A stretch of DNA of 64,000 bases from the NCBI GenBank assembly GCA_030737835.1, contig CM060856.1, positions 4,125,272 to 4,189,271 of the forward strand, read 5' to 3'. Source of the stretch: Acorus gramineus. Its lineage: Eukaryota > Streptophyta > Magnoliopsida > Acorales > Acoraceae. The position numbers and the translations under genes are program-made. The notes under the pieces are model-generated. The model was given only the letters and a program-made list of their open reading frames with translations, did not search any database and was not told the origin of the DNA. Within the stretch, counting starts at the first letter, position 1. Every line of letters starts with the position of its first letter. Shown here piece after piece: positions 32,851-42,500 of this stretch.

Positions 32851-33592
32851 TTTTTTTTTTTTTTTTTTTGAAAAATAAAATTAATTTTTGAAATAAATTA
32901 GAAACCCACCAACTTATCCATTCCACCCGACGACGACGATCTCCTTTGGCCTCCTCCGCCTACTTAGATTGCTCCGACTCCTCCTCCGTCCCCCTCCACC
33001 CGTCCCCTGCTTCCCCTCCAGCCCTCTTGAAAACAAAAACCCACGAATCTTCTCCGGTCCGTAGTGGATCACCCCTTCCACCGCAGCTTCTCTTCTGACG
33101 GCGCCACTTTGCGAAGGCTCTATCTTGAAAGGCCTCAAGAATCCACCAAAGCCAGAACTCCATCGTCGCCCCAATCAAAGCGTCCTCTGCTTAGTGCCCC
33201 TGCCCAAATTGAGGCCGTCTTTGTTGTCGACGTCTCCGGCGTGATCGACGGTTGCAATTCATTGCAGTGGGCGGAGGGAAAAGCCTGGGAGGACCGTGGC
33301 CACGTCATGGTATTAGAAGAGTACGGTTGGATCTTTGTTGGGATCTACGACGGCTTCAACGGCCGTCGATCACCGCCGCAGTCATGAACAGGGCCAGAGT
33401 TTCCATGGGTCCGCTGCAATCCACCACTGATCACCGTTGTCGTTGCTTCATCCCCCGGGTCGCCGCGCCTCCTCACACGCTCTCCGTCACATCTTCTCTT
33501 ATTGTCATCGCCGTCGTCGTTGGGTGGAATAGATGGTTGGGTGGGTTTCTACTTTTTTTTTTTTTTAAATAATTTTATTATTTTTAGTACGT
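32851..33592. mobile_element. Pack-MULE-like element carrying a PP2C gene fragment
   Basis: Inverted repeats bound GC-rich captured sequence. The left arm is 32901-32938 (GAAACCCACCAACTTATCC onwards) and the right arm is 33512-33549, whose inverse starts GAAACCCACCCAACCATC. They agree over about 38 bp apart from a handful of changes, and weaker AT-rich complementarity continues outwards on both sides. The interior has the composition of plant exons and encodes part of a protein phosphatase. No transposase is present. I could not identify the target duplication, so Mutator origin is inferred from architecture. Confidence 0.7.
33222..33387 (+). pseudogene. captured PP2C phosphatase fragment (POLTERGEIST-like)
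   Basis: The forward frame ending at TGA 33385-33387 reads [20 protein letters not shown] followed by [15 protein letters not shown]. This matches the start of the catalytic domain of plant POLTERGEIST/PLL-group PP2Cs (QWAQGKAGEDRVHVV..., [13 protein letters not shown]). The metal-binding DG of DGFNG is kept. Only the first motifs of the phosphatase are present, and the frame leaves the family right after NG. It is a gene fragment inside a TIR element, not a phosphatase. The open frame extends upstream to 33064, so a chimeric 107-residue peptide is possible. Confidence 0.75.
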
Positions 33593-33599
33593 GGGATTC

Positions 33600-34598
33600 A
33601 CAACTAACGCGTTGTTAATATCCGGACCCTTTTTTTAAGCTTTCTTTTTTTTTTTAATGGAAATGACGCCCCGACTCTGACTTCAAACTGGTTTGGACCA
33701 TTTTATTTTATTGCATATCATTAGATAAGTATAGGGTAAATTATTTTCAAGAATAATTTTTTTCAAACCTTATTTTTTAAGTCCTTATATCTATTTAGCA
33801 TATGAAAACACCTCTTAGTTTGTGGTTATATTTTTTTGTCATTTCATCTCTTTTTTGTCGCTATTTCTTTTTAAAATATCGTTTGTACATTGTTATGCAT
33901 TATGTGTAGGCTGTTAACTCGGTCACTCTTATTCATCTCCCAAACATTGTTATGTTAATTATGTACATTGTTATGTATTTATATACACTTTTAAATCTCT
34001 ACATTGTTATTTATCCATGTGCATTGATACTGTAACACACATATATGGATGGAATTTAAACAGAAGGACCTGGAAAAAATATACCACCCAATTTTTTTTT
34101 TTTTTTGGTATAATAAAGAAGATAAAGTTGTTTAGCTACTTGATCCATATTCCCCTACTGAACCAGTCCAAAGAGAGAGAGAGTGTGTGTCTTTATACGC
34201 ATTCTCATTGATGCAGTCATTATTCATGTGAAGGCATGATATAGACCGGATAAAATAGAGATAGAATCACTTTTCTTATTTGGCTCAACTCAAAACATGT
34301 GAGGTGAGAACAACTATTGAAATGTTTGGAGCATCCACAGAATAATTAAAGCATCACGTGGGAAAGAGCGATAAGCTTGGAATTGTGAAATCTCTATAAT
34401 TTATAGTTCTCATGATGGTGTCTCTTTATGCTTTGACATATATTGCCCAAAAAAATGGTCTGCAAGTGAAGTTTGTACTATAGGATACGGGATTAAAACA
34501 AATGAACAATAATCAAATGCCGATGGAGTGTATAACATCTCTTGTCGCGCAAGCCCATACAAGTGAATACCAGAGGATTTACCGTCAAAGTTGTATGC
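33600..34598. other. AT-rich intergenic DNA, no gene seen
   Basis: Several repeats of ATTGTTATG/TACATTGTTATGTA lie around 33880-34020. No supported coding sequence. Confidence 0.5.
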
Positions 34599-34731
34599 TG
34601 TTAGAATGAGATAATAAAATAATAAGAATTCTTGTATTTTATTTAGGATTTAATTTCTTTATATACAAGTACACATAAGTTACACGTGTAATACGCTACA
34701 CATATAATGACATGACACATATAATCTAACC
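34599..34731 (-). repeat. 3' LTR of the copia element
   Basis: About 133 bp, aligned throughout with 39328-39459. On the - strand it follows the tract TTTGAGGGGGG. Its first base on that strand is changed (G for the expected T of TG). Confidence 0.85.
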
Positions 34732-34741
34732 CCCCTCAAAC

Positions 34742-35300
34742 TCACGGTGGATCATTCAAAGTGAGTTTGTGAATGAGAAACTGAAATTGAGGAACTGGAT
34801 GCGACTTTGTAAAGAAATCAGCAAGATGCTCAGCAGAGGAGATATGCGGAAGCGATAATGTATCTGCAAGAAAGTGTTGACGAATGAAGTGACAATCGAT
34901 CTCAATGTGTTTAGTCTTCTCTTGAAAGACTGGATTGCTAGCAATCTGAATAACAGACCGGTTATCATAATGAAGAAGAATAGGACCAGTTGTAGTAACT
35001 CCTAGATCCACCAAGAGACGTCTGAGATGAATAATCTCCTTGGTGGTGATAACCATGGATCGATACTCAGTCTTGGTGCTGAAAAGAGAAACAACCTCTT
35101 GTTTCTTGCTGTGCCATGAGATGATAAAATCTCTGAGAAATATAAAGAAACCAGTGGTGGTGCGTCTAGTGGTCGGATCTCCAGCTCAATCAGCATCAGT
35201 GTAAGCCATGAGAACCAGAGTTGAAGAGGATGATAGATAGATCGATCTAGTAATAGTACCGCACAAATACTAAGAATACGCATAAGAGCACCATAATGCA
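34742..35300 (-). pseudogene. copia RNase H region
   Basis: The - strand frame 34742-35056 carries the RNase H end typical of copia polyproteins: LHYDNRSVIQIASNPVFQEK, then KHIEIDCHFIR, ending FLADFF.KSHPV-like sequence near the stop. Upstream segments in other frames include the usual YTDAD..GD..TRRSTTG-type region. It is broken by frame changes from the reverse transcriptase part. Confidence 0.85.
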
Positions 35301-35304
35301 CTCA

Positions 35305-36190
35305 TCAAGGAGCAGAGACAAACTGACTAACAATACTGACAGCATGAGCACTGTCAGGTCTGGTGATACAGAGATACACAAGCTGACCTACTATCTGTCT
35401 GTATCGAGTAGGATCTGGGAGGAGCTCACCATCCGTAGGACGAAGCTTCATATGAAGCTTGAGAGGGGTATCTGCACTGCGAGTATCTAAGAGTAGCACG
35501 CTCGAGAATATCAGCTGTATACTTTTATTGAGAGAGTAGAAACCATAATCACTCAGTGCAATCTTGAGACCAAGGAAGTAGCGAAGAGTATCGAGATTTT
35601 TCATCTGAAACTGTCGACTGAGGTGGTTCTCGACCAGAGTAATACCGGCGGAGTCATCGCCAGTGATAATCATGTCGTCAACATATAGAAGAAGAATAAC
35701 CCAACCCTGCGATAAGAATCACACAAACATAGAGTGATCCTAGTGGCTCTCAACAAAACCAGCTGCAAGAATAACGCTGCCAAAACGTTCAAACCAAGCA
35801 CGAGGAGCCTGTTTGAGACCATAAATAGCCCGTCAAAGACGACAAACATGCTGAGGAGGAGTGCTGAGACCTGGAGGTGGTTGCATATAAAGAACTTCAG
35901 ATAAATCACCGTAAAGAAAAGCATTCTTGACGTCCATCTGAAAAAGAGGCTAGTGACGAACAGCAGCAACAACAAAAAGGGTGCGAACAGTAGCCATATG
36001 AGCAATGAGAGCGAAGGTCTTCTCATAGTCAATACCATACTTCTGTGGCAACAAGACGAGTCTTATGTCTTTCAATGGATCTATCAGGGTAATGCTTGAT
36101 CTTGAAGATCCATTTGCAGCTGATAGGTGTAACGCCATCCGAAAGGGGAACAACATCCCAGATCTGTGTTTGCTCAAATGCCTAAAACTC
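35305..36190 (-). pseudogene. copia reverse transcriptase region
   Basis: Contains the catalytic YVDDM motif (the second aspartate pair just before MIITGDD at about 35670) followed by NHLSRQFQMKNLDTLRYFLG. It also contains degraded upstream blocks equivalent to KWIFKIK and DVKNAFL. Several stops and frame changes interrupt it, so it cannot give an active enzyme. Confidence 0.85.
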
Positions 36191-36386
36191 CTCAGCCATG
36201 GCTTGCTGCCACTCAGGGTACTCGACTGCCTCTCGATAGGGTCGGGGCTCACGATGGGTATGGATAGCGATGAGATAGGCCTGGAACTCTGGAGAATATG
36301 TACTCACAGATGCAAAGCCAAATCGGTCTAAATAGGTCAGGTGGTCCAGAGTCAAAACTGAAGCGGACAGGTGGATGACGCTCACG

Positions 36387-37380
36387 CTAAGGGTAGCGAG
36401 TTGAGGGACGAGGATCCACATCAAAGAGAGGTGCGTCAGTCGTGGAAGATGGAGTACTAGTGGAGTCATCTGCGGGAGGAGCAAGAGGAGGAACAATAGG
36501 AGGAGAACAAAGAGGACCATGGGAGTTGACTGCAAGAGTGCTAAGAGGAGACGAACAACTAGGAGAGTTAGCAGGAGGAGTGCCAAGAGGAGACTCAGGG
36601 AGAGTAGAACTAGGAGCGAGCTCAAACACAACAGATGGCCTGAGAAGAGGTAGAGACTCAATAGGAGAGGCGTGAACAGGAGAAGGCACAGGAGGAGGGG
36701 AGGCAGTGGGTGTAGAAGAAAAATAGGGAACATCATCGACAAATGACACATGACGAGCGATCCAAAAACGATCTCCAACAGGATCGTAGCAATGATATCC
36801 CTTGTGTTCGAAACTAATCCCCAAGAATACACACTTAACTGATCGAGCGGCCAACTTGGTGCAGATGAGAAGGGAGAAGCACGAAACAAGTGCATCCAAA
36901 AGTGCGAAGTCTGCTATAATCAGGTTTGGATGAGTAAAGGCACTCATGAGGAGTCATACCAGAGAGGACAGATAAGGGAGTAATATTGATAAGATGAACA
37001 AATAGAAGAGCAGCCTCAGCTCAGAATGTGTTGGGGATTGAAGAAGAAAGTAAGAGGGAACGAGTGGTCTCAAGAATATGGCGATGTTTTCTTTCAGCAA
37101 CACCATTGTGCTCATGGGTATAAAGGCATGATTGTTGAAAGAGAGTGCCATGAGATTAAAGAAAAAAACACATCGTGGAAGAGATATATTCTCGAGCACA
37201 ATCAGACCTAAAAGTCTTGATACGAGTCTGAAACTAGGTGTAAATCATAGTGGTAAAGACCTTATATATCTTTGGGACCTCAGATCGATGACGCAATAAA
37301 TAAATTTAGGTAAAGCAAGAATAATCATCAATAAAACTGATATAATATGAAAAATCACTCTTGACATGATATGAGAAGGA
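36387..37380 (-). pseudogene. copia integrase region
   Basis: The frame ending in this stretch carries the common copia integrase tail KCVFLGISFEHKGYHCYDP and then a proline/serine-rich spacer. The catalytic core region further upstream (about 36950-37380) is recognisable only in pieces across frames. Long alternative frames in this Pro/Ser-rich stretch are shadows. Confidence 0.8.
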
Positions 37381-37382
37381 CC

Positions 37383-38333
37383 TCATATATCAGAATGATC
37401 TAGCTCAAATGGACTAGAGGACTGATGATTACTATAATAGAATTGAGTAGCAACGGGTTTGGCTAGTTTACAACTGTCATAGACAAATAGAGAAGAAAAT
37501 GAAACACGATCCAAGTCACCAGACTGAATAAGGTCTTTAAGACGAGATTCAGAAACATGACCTAATCTTTTATGCCACAAGTTAGTATCAGAGGTGACAG
37601 TGTCACAGAAAACTAAGGGATCGGGTACTGGAAGATGAAGATACTCCTCATAATATAGTCCGTTAATCCTACGACCAACACCAATCCTCTGTCCTGAACG
37701 TGGATCCTGCACAAAACACCTAGAAGAGGTAAAGGTAACGGTGAATCTAGAATCACATAATCGACTAATAGATACAAAATTCATACAAAGCTCAAGAGCA
37801 TGCAAAATAAATGGTAATGAAAGGCGGCCAGTAGGGTGAGATGTGGTGGTGACCGATCTACACTGTGTGATGACAAAAGGAGAGCTATTAGCAATATGAG
37901 TCGAAGGTAGGTGTGAGGGTGCATGTGAGCATGCAGTGAGGACAGAACTATCATGCGTCATGTGATGTGAGACACCTAAATCAAAGATCCAATAAGCAGG
38001 AGTACCCGTATTAGAAGACAAGGCAAAGGGAGTAGAAGAACTAGGAAGAGACTGTTGCAGAATCAGGTGGTCTATGCGCTGACTGATTTGGTCAAGTTTA
38101 TCTGAGTGTGGCTGAAGTGAGCCAATCAAAATAGCAGTCGTAGTGACAACAGGAGTAAGATGATGTCCTCGTCTTTTCGGTCTATGACGCTTCTTAGCAA
38201 ATCTTCGTCTTCTCGGTCTATGGCGCTTTGTCGCATGAGTGGCCCCTAGGATGCCCTCATAGATAAACGACAAAGTGGACTGACAAGACACAATAGAATA
38301 ATGGCGTGTCTGAGGAGGACCGATAGCATACAT
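37383..38333 (-). pseudogene. copia protease and pre-integrase region
   Basis: A 316-codon frame carries AYWIFDLGVSHHMT, the copia protease active-site region, which is normally W..DSGA..HM. The catalytic DSG triad is DLG here, so the protease would be dead. Further on is LWHKRLGHVSESRLKDLI, the pre-integrase H..LGH motif. It ends at LDHSDI, where the integrase core should begin, because of a stop. Confidence 0.85.
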
Positions 38334-38339
38334 TTTCCT

Positions 38340-39300
38340 TTCTTTTTTTTTTTTAGGCTAAAAACCAAATGATGATGTAGAGGATGAAAAATCGACTGAA
38401 ACGGACCCCTGGAACACCTTAATCGGACCTTCAGAAAGGGAAGAAGGGCTGACTTAGTGTTTTTAAGATCTCGAAGCGGCGGCCAATGTCAATTGAGTAC
38501 TGCTCGAGGTGGCTGAGGGCGGCTGGAGCACGACTGGAGGCGGCAGAGGGCTACCTGAGGTGGCCGAGGGCGGCCGAGGCGGCCGGAGCGCGTCGTTAAG
38601 AGGCGGTGGAGGGCTGTCTGAGGTGGCCGAGGGCGGCCAAGGGGAGGATCAGTTCTGGTCGGATGATGATCAGAACCAAACGAGGACGTGAAGCATGAAA
38701 ATCAAGCAAAATGGACTCCTAGAACACCTTAATCGGACTTCCGGAGAGGAAGTTATGACCGATTTAGTGATTCGAAGTCTCGAGGAGGCGCCGGCAAATG
38801 GCTGGTTGCTATCGGGGGTGCCGGAGGGCGGCCAGAGGTGACCTTAGGGCGGACCCCGGTCGGGTGTCGGGCCGGGTCGCGGATCCAGGTTGGGTGCTGG
38901 GCCAAGCGTGGACAGGTGCTAAACCGGGGGCGGATGGATGCTGGACTGAGCACGGACGGGTTCTGGGCGAGCGCGGATGGGTGCTGGGCTGAGTGGTCCT
39001 GTGCGGACGGATGCTGGGTCAGGCGCGCGAGACGATCCGGGACGCACGCAAACAGGTTGGCACGAGCTATCCCAGCAGATCCTGGAAAATCCAGGCAGAA
39101 TCAACAGAGCTGTTCCGGGCAGGGTCTGGAGCGTGGCAGGGCACAGCAGGGTGCGGCAGGGTAGGACGGTGCGCGTAGCGGCAGGGGTGGCACGAGCAAC
39201 GGCAGGGGTGGCACAAGTAGCGGCATGGACAACGCGTGCTGCGACAGAGGGCACGACGACGACAGCGATGAATGATTCCAAAAGAAAAAAAAAATTAGGG
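38340..39300 (-). repeat. GC-rich minisatellite block in place of copia gag
   Basis: Between the primer site and the protease, where gag should be, the sequence is GC-rich and repetitive. A segment of about 310 bp is duplicated (GGAACACCTTAATCGGAC near 38410, AGAACACCTTAATCGGAC near 38721). The word GAGGTGGCCGAGGGCGG recurs about every 60 bp at 38500-38640. Units like GCGGATGGGTGCTGGGC recur about every 27-34 bp at 38880-39030. Long open frames here are by-products of GC richness. No gag motif is visible. Confidence 0.65.
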
Positions 39301-39314
39301 TTTTTTGAGGTTGT

Positions 39315-39327
39315 GGCTCTGGTACCA
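39315..39327 (-). other. copia primer-binding site
   Basis: On the - strand, TGGTACCAGAGCC directly follows the LTR end. It matches the tRNA-Met site TGGTATCAGAGCC with one change. It proves the - orientation of the element. Confidence 0.85.
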
Positions 39328-39459
39328 TCTTAGAATGAGAGAATGAAATAATGAGAATCCATATATTCTATTAGGGTTTAATTCATTTGTATACAACTAC
39401 ACATGAGATACACGTGTAATACGCTACACATATAAAGACATAACATATATAATCTAACA
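39328..39459 (-). repeat. 5' LTR of the copia element, beside the ABCG gene
   Basis: About 132 bp. It lies 118 bp beyond the ABCG stop codon and reads in the same direction as that gene. ABCG transcripts that are not cleaved at the early poly(A) signal would run into it. Confidence 0.85.
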
Positions 39460-39557
39460 CATGTCTTTCATCCTTCTTTCAAATTGTTGTTATTTCAAGA
39501 TCTAGTGACAGGTCCATATTTATAAATTACACTTTCTTTTGTGAAAACCACTTATCC

Positions 39558-39563
39558 TTTATT
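39558..39563 (-). terminator. candidate poly(A) signal of the ABCG gene
   Basis: AATAAA on the - strand, 14 bases after the stop codon. It is the only canonical signal between the stop and the copia LTR, although plant signals are often degenerate. Confidence 0.45.
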
Positions 39564-39577
39564 GTTTGAGACGTGAA

Positions 39578-42500
39578 TCATCTCCTCTGGAACTTTAAGT
39601 GTTTGATGCTGAATCCGAAGAGGAACAAAAAAAATAGGATGATCGCGACATGTAGCGTAACTATGAGAGGGAAATATTTGTTTTCGAGACCAAGGTAGTC
39701 TTCAAGGAACGCCTTCACGGGCTCATCGGGTGCCCCTAGAATCTGAATTAGCTTCTCTTCATCTCCCAGTTGTGAAACCATCTGACCATATATTGTCCAC
39801 GCCGCAGGGTTGGCCCAATAAAACCATCTCCAATAACTTGGAAGCAACTGAAACAATATACCCAATCTTAAAAACTCAAGCACACAAGTCTCTGTGTTTG
39901 AGATCAGTTTTGCTATTACTCACCGATCGAGGGACGAAGAATCCACAAAAGAGGTTCCACAGCATGAAGAAGAAGAAGGAGAGTAGGTCGGCCATTTCGA
40001 GTGTTGGTGTCAGGGTGACAGTGTTCATGCAGAAGAGTATCATGTATGCGAAGCTTAATGTCATGAATATCAAGAACCAGAAGAATTTTACGAGTTGAAA
40101 CTGAAATCCGATCATTGGGTACACAATCACGCAGAAGACGATCACCTGAGTCATAGCATATGGGATCTCTATTGCTACCTGCATATAATGAATTAAAGTG
40201 TTGTGTTACTCTGCTTATAGGTTTAAATTAGTGACTAATCGATTTTGAATAAAGAAAGAGGAGAACCTGAGCTAAGGCATATGGCATGGAAGAATACATT
40301 CCGGCTGATCTTTCACGATAGAATACGGTCCTTTCCATTGCCACCACTGGCTGTAATATTCTACCACTTGTGAAGCCAATGAATAGTGATGCTCCATACA
40401 TAACTCCTAGAATGTTGAAGATATCTTGCTCTGTGGTTCTGATAGTGCAGAATAGATGCATTTTAGTCATTATGAAAGAATAATAGGTAAAATGAGAGGA
40501 GGTTGAGACAAACCAAAGCTTACATCTTGGATGCGATTCTCCAAAAGACAGCACTGAATATCAATGAAGTGCATATTGTAATAATGAAACGAATGACATT
40601 GTGTTCAGGGTTTTTCCAGTAGGACTTGTGCTGCTTCCACAAGCATGATATGCACTGCACTTTGAAACTTTGTGCATATTTGGTTGGAAAATGCAGGTCT
40701 TCCTTGTTTGATTGTGTATTGCTGAGCTCCTCAACCAACTCTATATTTTTCCTGAGACAGAGAGAAACCAATATTAGTGTCTAATTTTCTCTTCCTCTAT
40801 ATGTATGGATATTCTTTAGCCCCCGTTTGTTTAAGAATAAAGGGTGCATAAGGGAAGAATAACTTTAATTCTCAAAAAACAAACATTTTTGTATAGTATG
40901 GATATATATTGTAATGGTTACAATTGGGAAGATAGATATGTTTATTTTTATTTATCCATCCAAAACTAAAATTATATTTTAATAAGACAAACACAAAAGA
41001 TAAAAAATTATCAAAACCAAATAGCAAATCATCTTATTCTCAATATATCTATGTATAACTATTTTATGCCCAGACAAGCTACTAGCAAACCAAATGAGGG
41101 GAAAAGAAAATTTCAGAGAACTTACGATGATTCTGAGGAGTTTTGGTATAGCACAGCGAAGTCTACTTGAAGTTCAAATTCCATGGAAGAGGAAGTCACA
41201 TCCAACATCCATGCTGCAGGGTTTTGACCTTCTTTGATCTTGGGAACTCCTGGAATAGCCTCAAAGTATTGAACCATGTTCTGTGAGAGAGTACCCAGTG
41301 GTCCTCCATAGATGAGTTGCCCCCCAATTTTCATCAATAGTAACTGCACAAGCAATTAATTGTTCTTTAACCATCACATCAAGTTAAGTAAAAATTTAAA
41401 AACAAATTGCAACTACCTCATCAAAAGCTTCGAATATATCAATGCTAGGTTGATGGATGGTGCAGACGATTGTGCGCCCAGTATCAACTGTCTTTCTAAC
41501 TGTCCTCATGACTATTGCTGCCGCCCTCGCATCCAGCCCTGTTGTAGGTTCATCCATGAAGATTATTGAAGGACTAGCAACCAATTCTACCGCAATTGTC
41601 AATCGTTTGCGTTGTTCAGCAGATAATCCACTGACTCCTGGAAGACCGACCATTGCGTTCTTCAGTGGTTTGAGCTCGACCAAGTCCATAACCTCTTCCA
41701 CAAACATCTGAAATGATTTTTTTTTTTTTTGAATGGGCTAATATTCTTTGTAGGTAAATTTTTCAAAGAAAGGATTAGAAAAGAAAACAATCTTACATTT
41801 CGTGTTTGAGAGTTGATATGGGAAGGCAAACGCAACCATGCAGAGTACTGAAGAGATTCTTCAACCGTGACGCAAGGCGAGTGGACATCCGATTGTTCGC
41901 AGTATCCAGAGATTCTAGCAAACGTTTCTTGCCTTTTTGGATGACCACATATGTTGATGTTTCCTTCAACATACCCCCCTGTTTTTCTTCCTGCCAATAC
42001 ATCTAATAATGTAGTTTTTCCAGCACCTGTAACTCCCATTAGTGCTGTTAAAACTCCAGGTCTAAAAGCACCAGTGACATCTTTCAGCAGCTGAAGCCTC
42101 TTCTCATAAAATCCATGTCTTTTCATCTCCTGATCATTAGAAAAATATATAAATAAATAAATTATACTTATTACTTCATTAAGAACCTTTTTTTTTTATG
42201 CAACTAAGATGCCACTTACAGTGGGCATGTCCACAAAATAGCTTATATTGTTGAATGCAATGGTGAGGGGTTGGAAAGGCAAAACCATTCCACTCTGTGG
42301 AGAAATTGCGCCTCTCGGTTTGATATCAATCTTATGTGCCTGCTTGATATTCTTTCCCCGTACGCGTGTATTGGCTTGATGCTTTTTTGGAGCTGCATTA
42401 GAAAATACGATTTAAATTTATTTTCTTATGTGAAATTTGGTTTTCTAGTCTAATTGTGTGGGATTCAAAAGAATTTCTTACAGTTGAAAAATTCCAAGGC

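Larger units (their letters stand above)
34599..39459 (-). mobile_element. decayed Ty1/copia retrotransposon with 133-bp LTRs
   Basis: LTRs at 34599-34731 (3') and 39328-39459 (5') share TACACGTGTAATACGCTACA and, read on the - strand, run TGTTAGATTATAT...CTAACA. A tRNA-Met-type primer site lies beside the 5' LTR and a polypurine tract beside the 3' LTR. Domain order is protease, integrase, reverse transcriptase, RNase H, which is the copia order. Flanking bases TATGC and CATGT could be a degraded CATGC target duplication. All domains are broken by stops and frameshifts. A related fragment lies at 53216-53521. Confidence 0.88.

Noticed and set aside
36182..36947. Long Leu/Pro-rich frames on the - strand in the copia element
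   Set aside because: Alternative frames of the Pro/Ser-rich spacer after integrase; only the frame with KCVFLGISFEHKGYHCYDP is meaningful.
38838..39333. Several 60-120-codon frames in the GC-rich block
   Set aside because: They arise from minisatellite repeats and high GC; no domain and no consistent frame.
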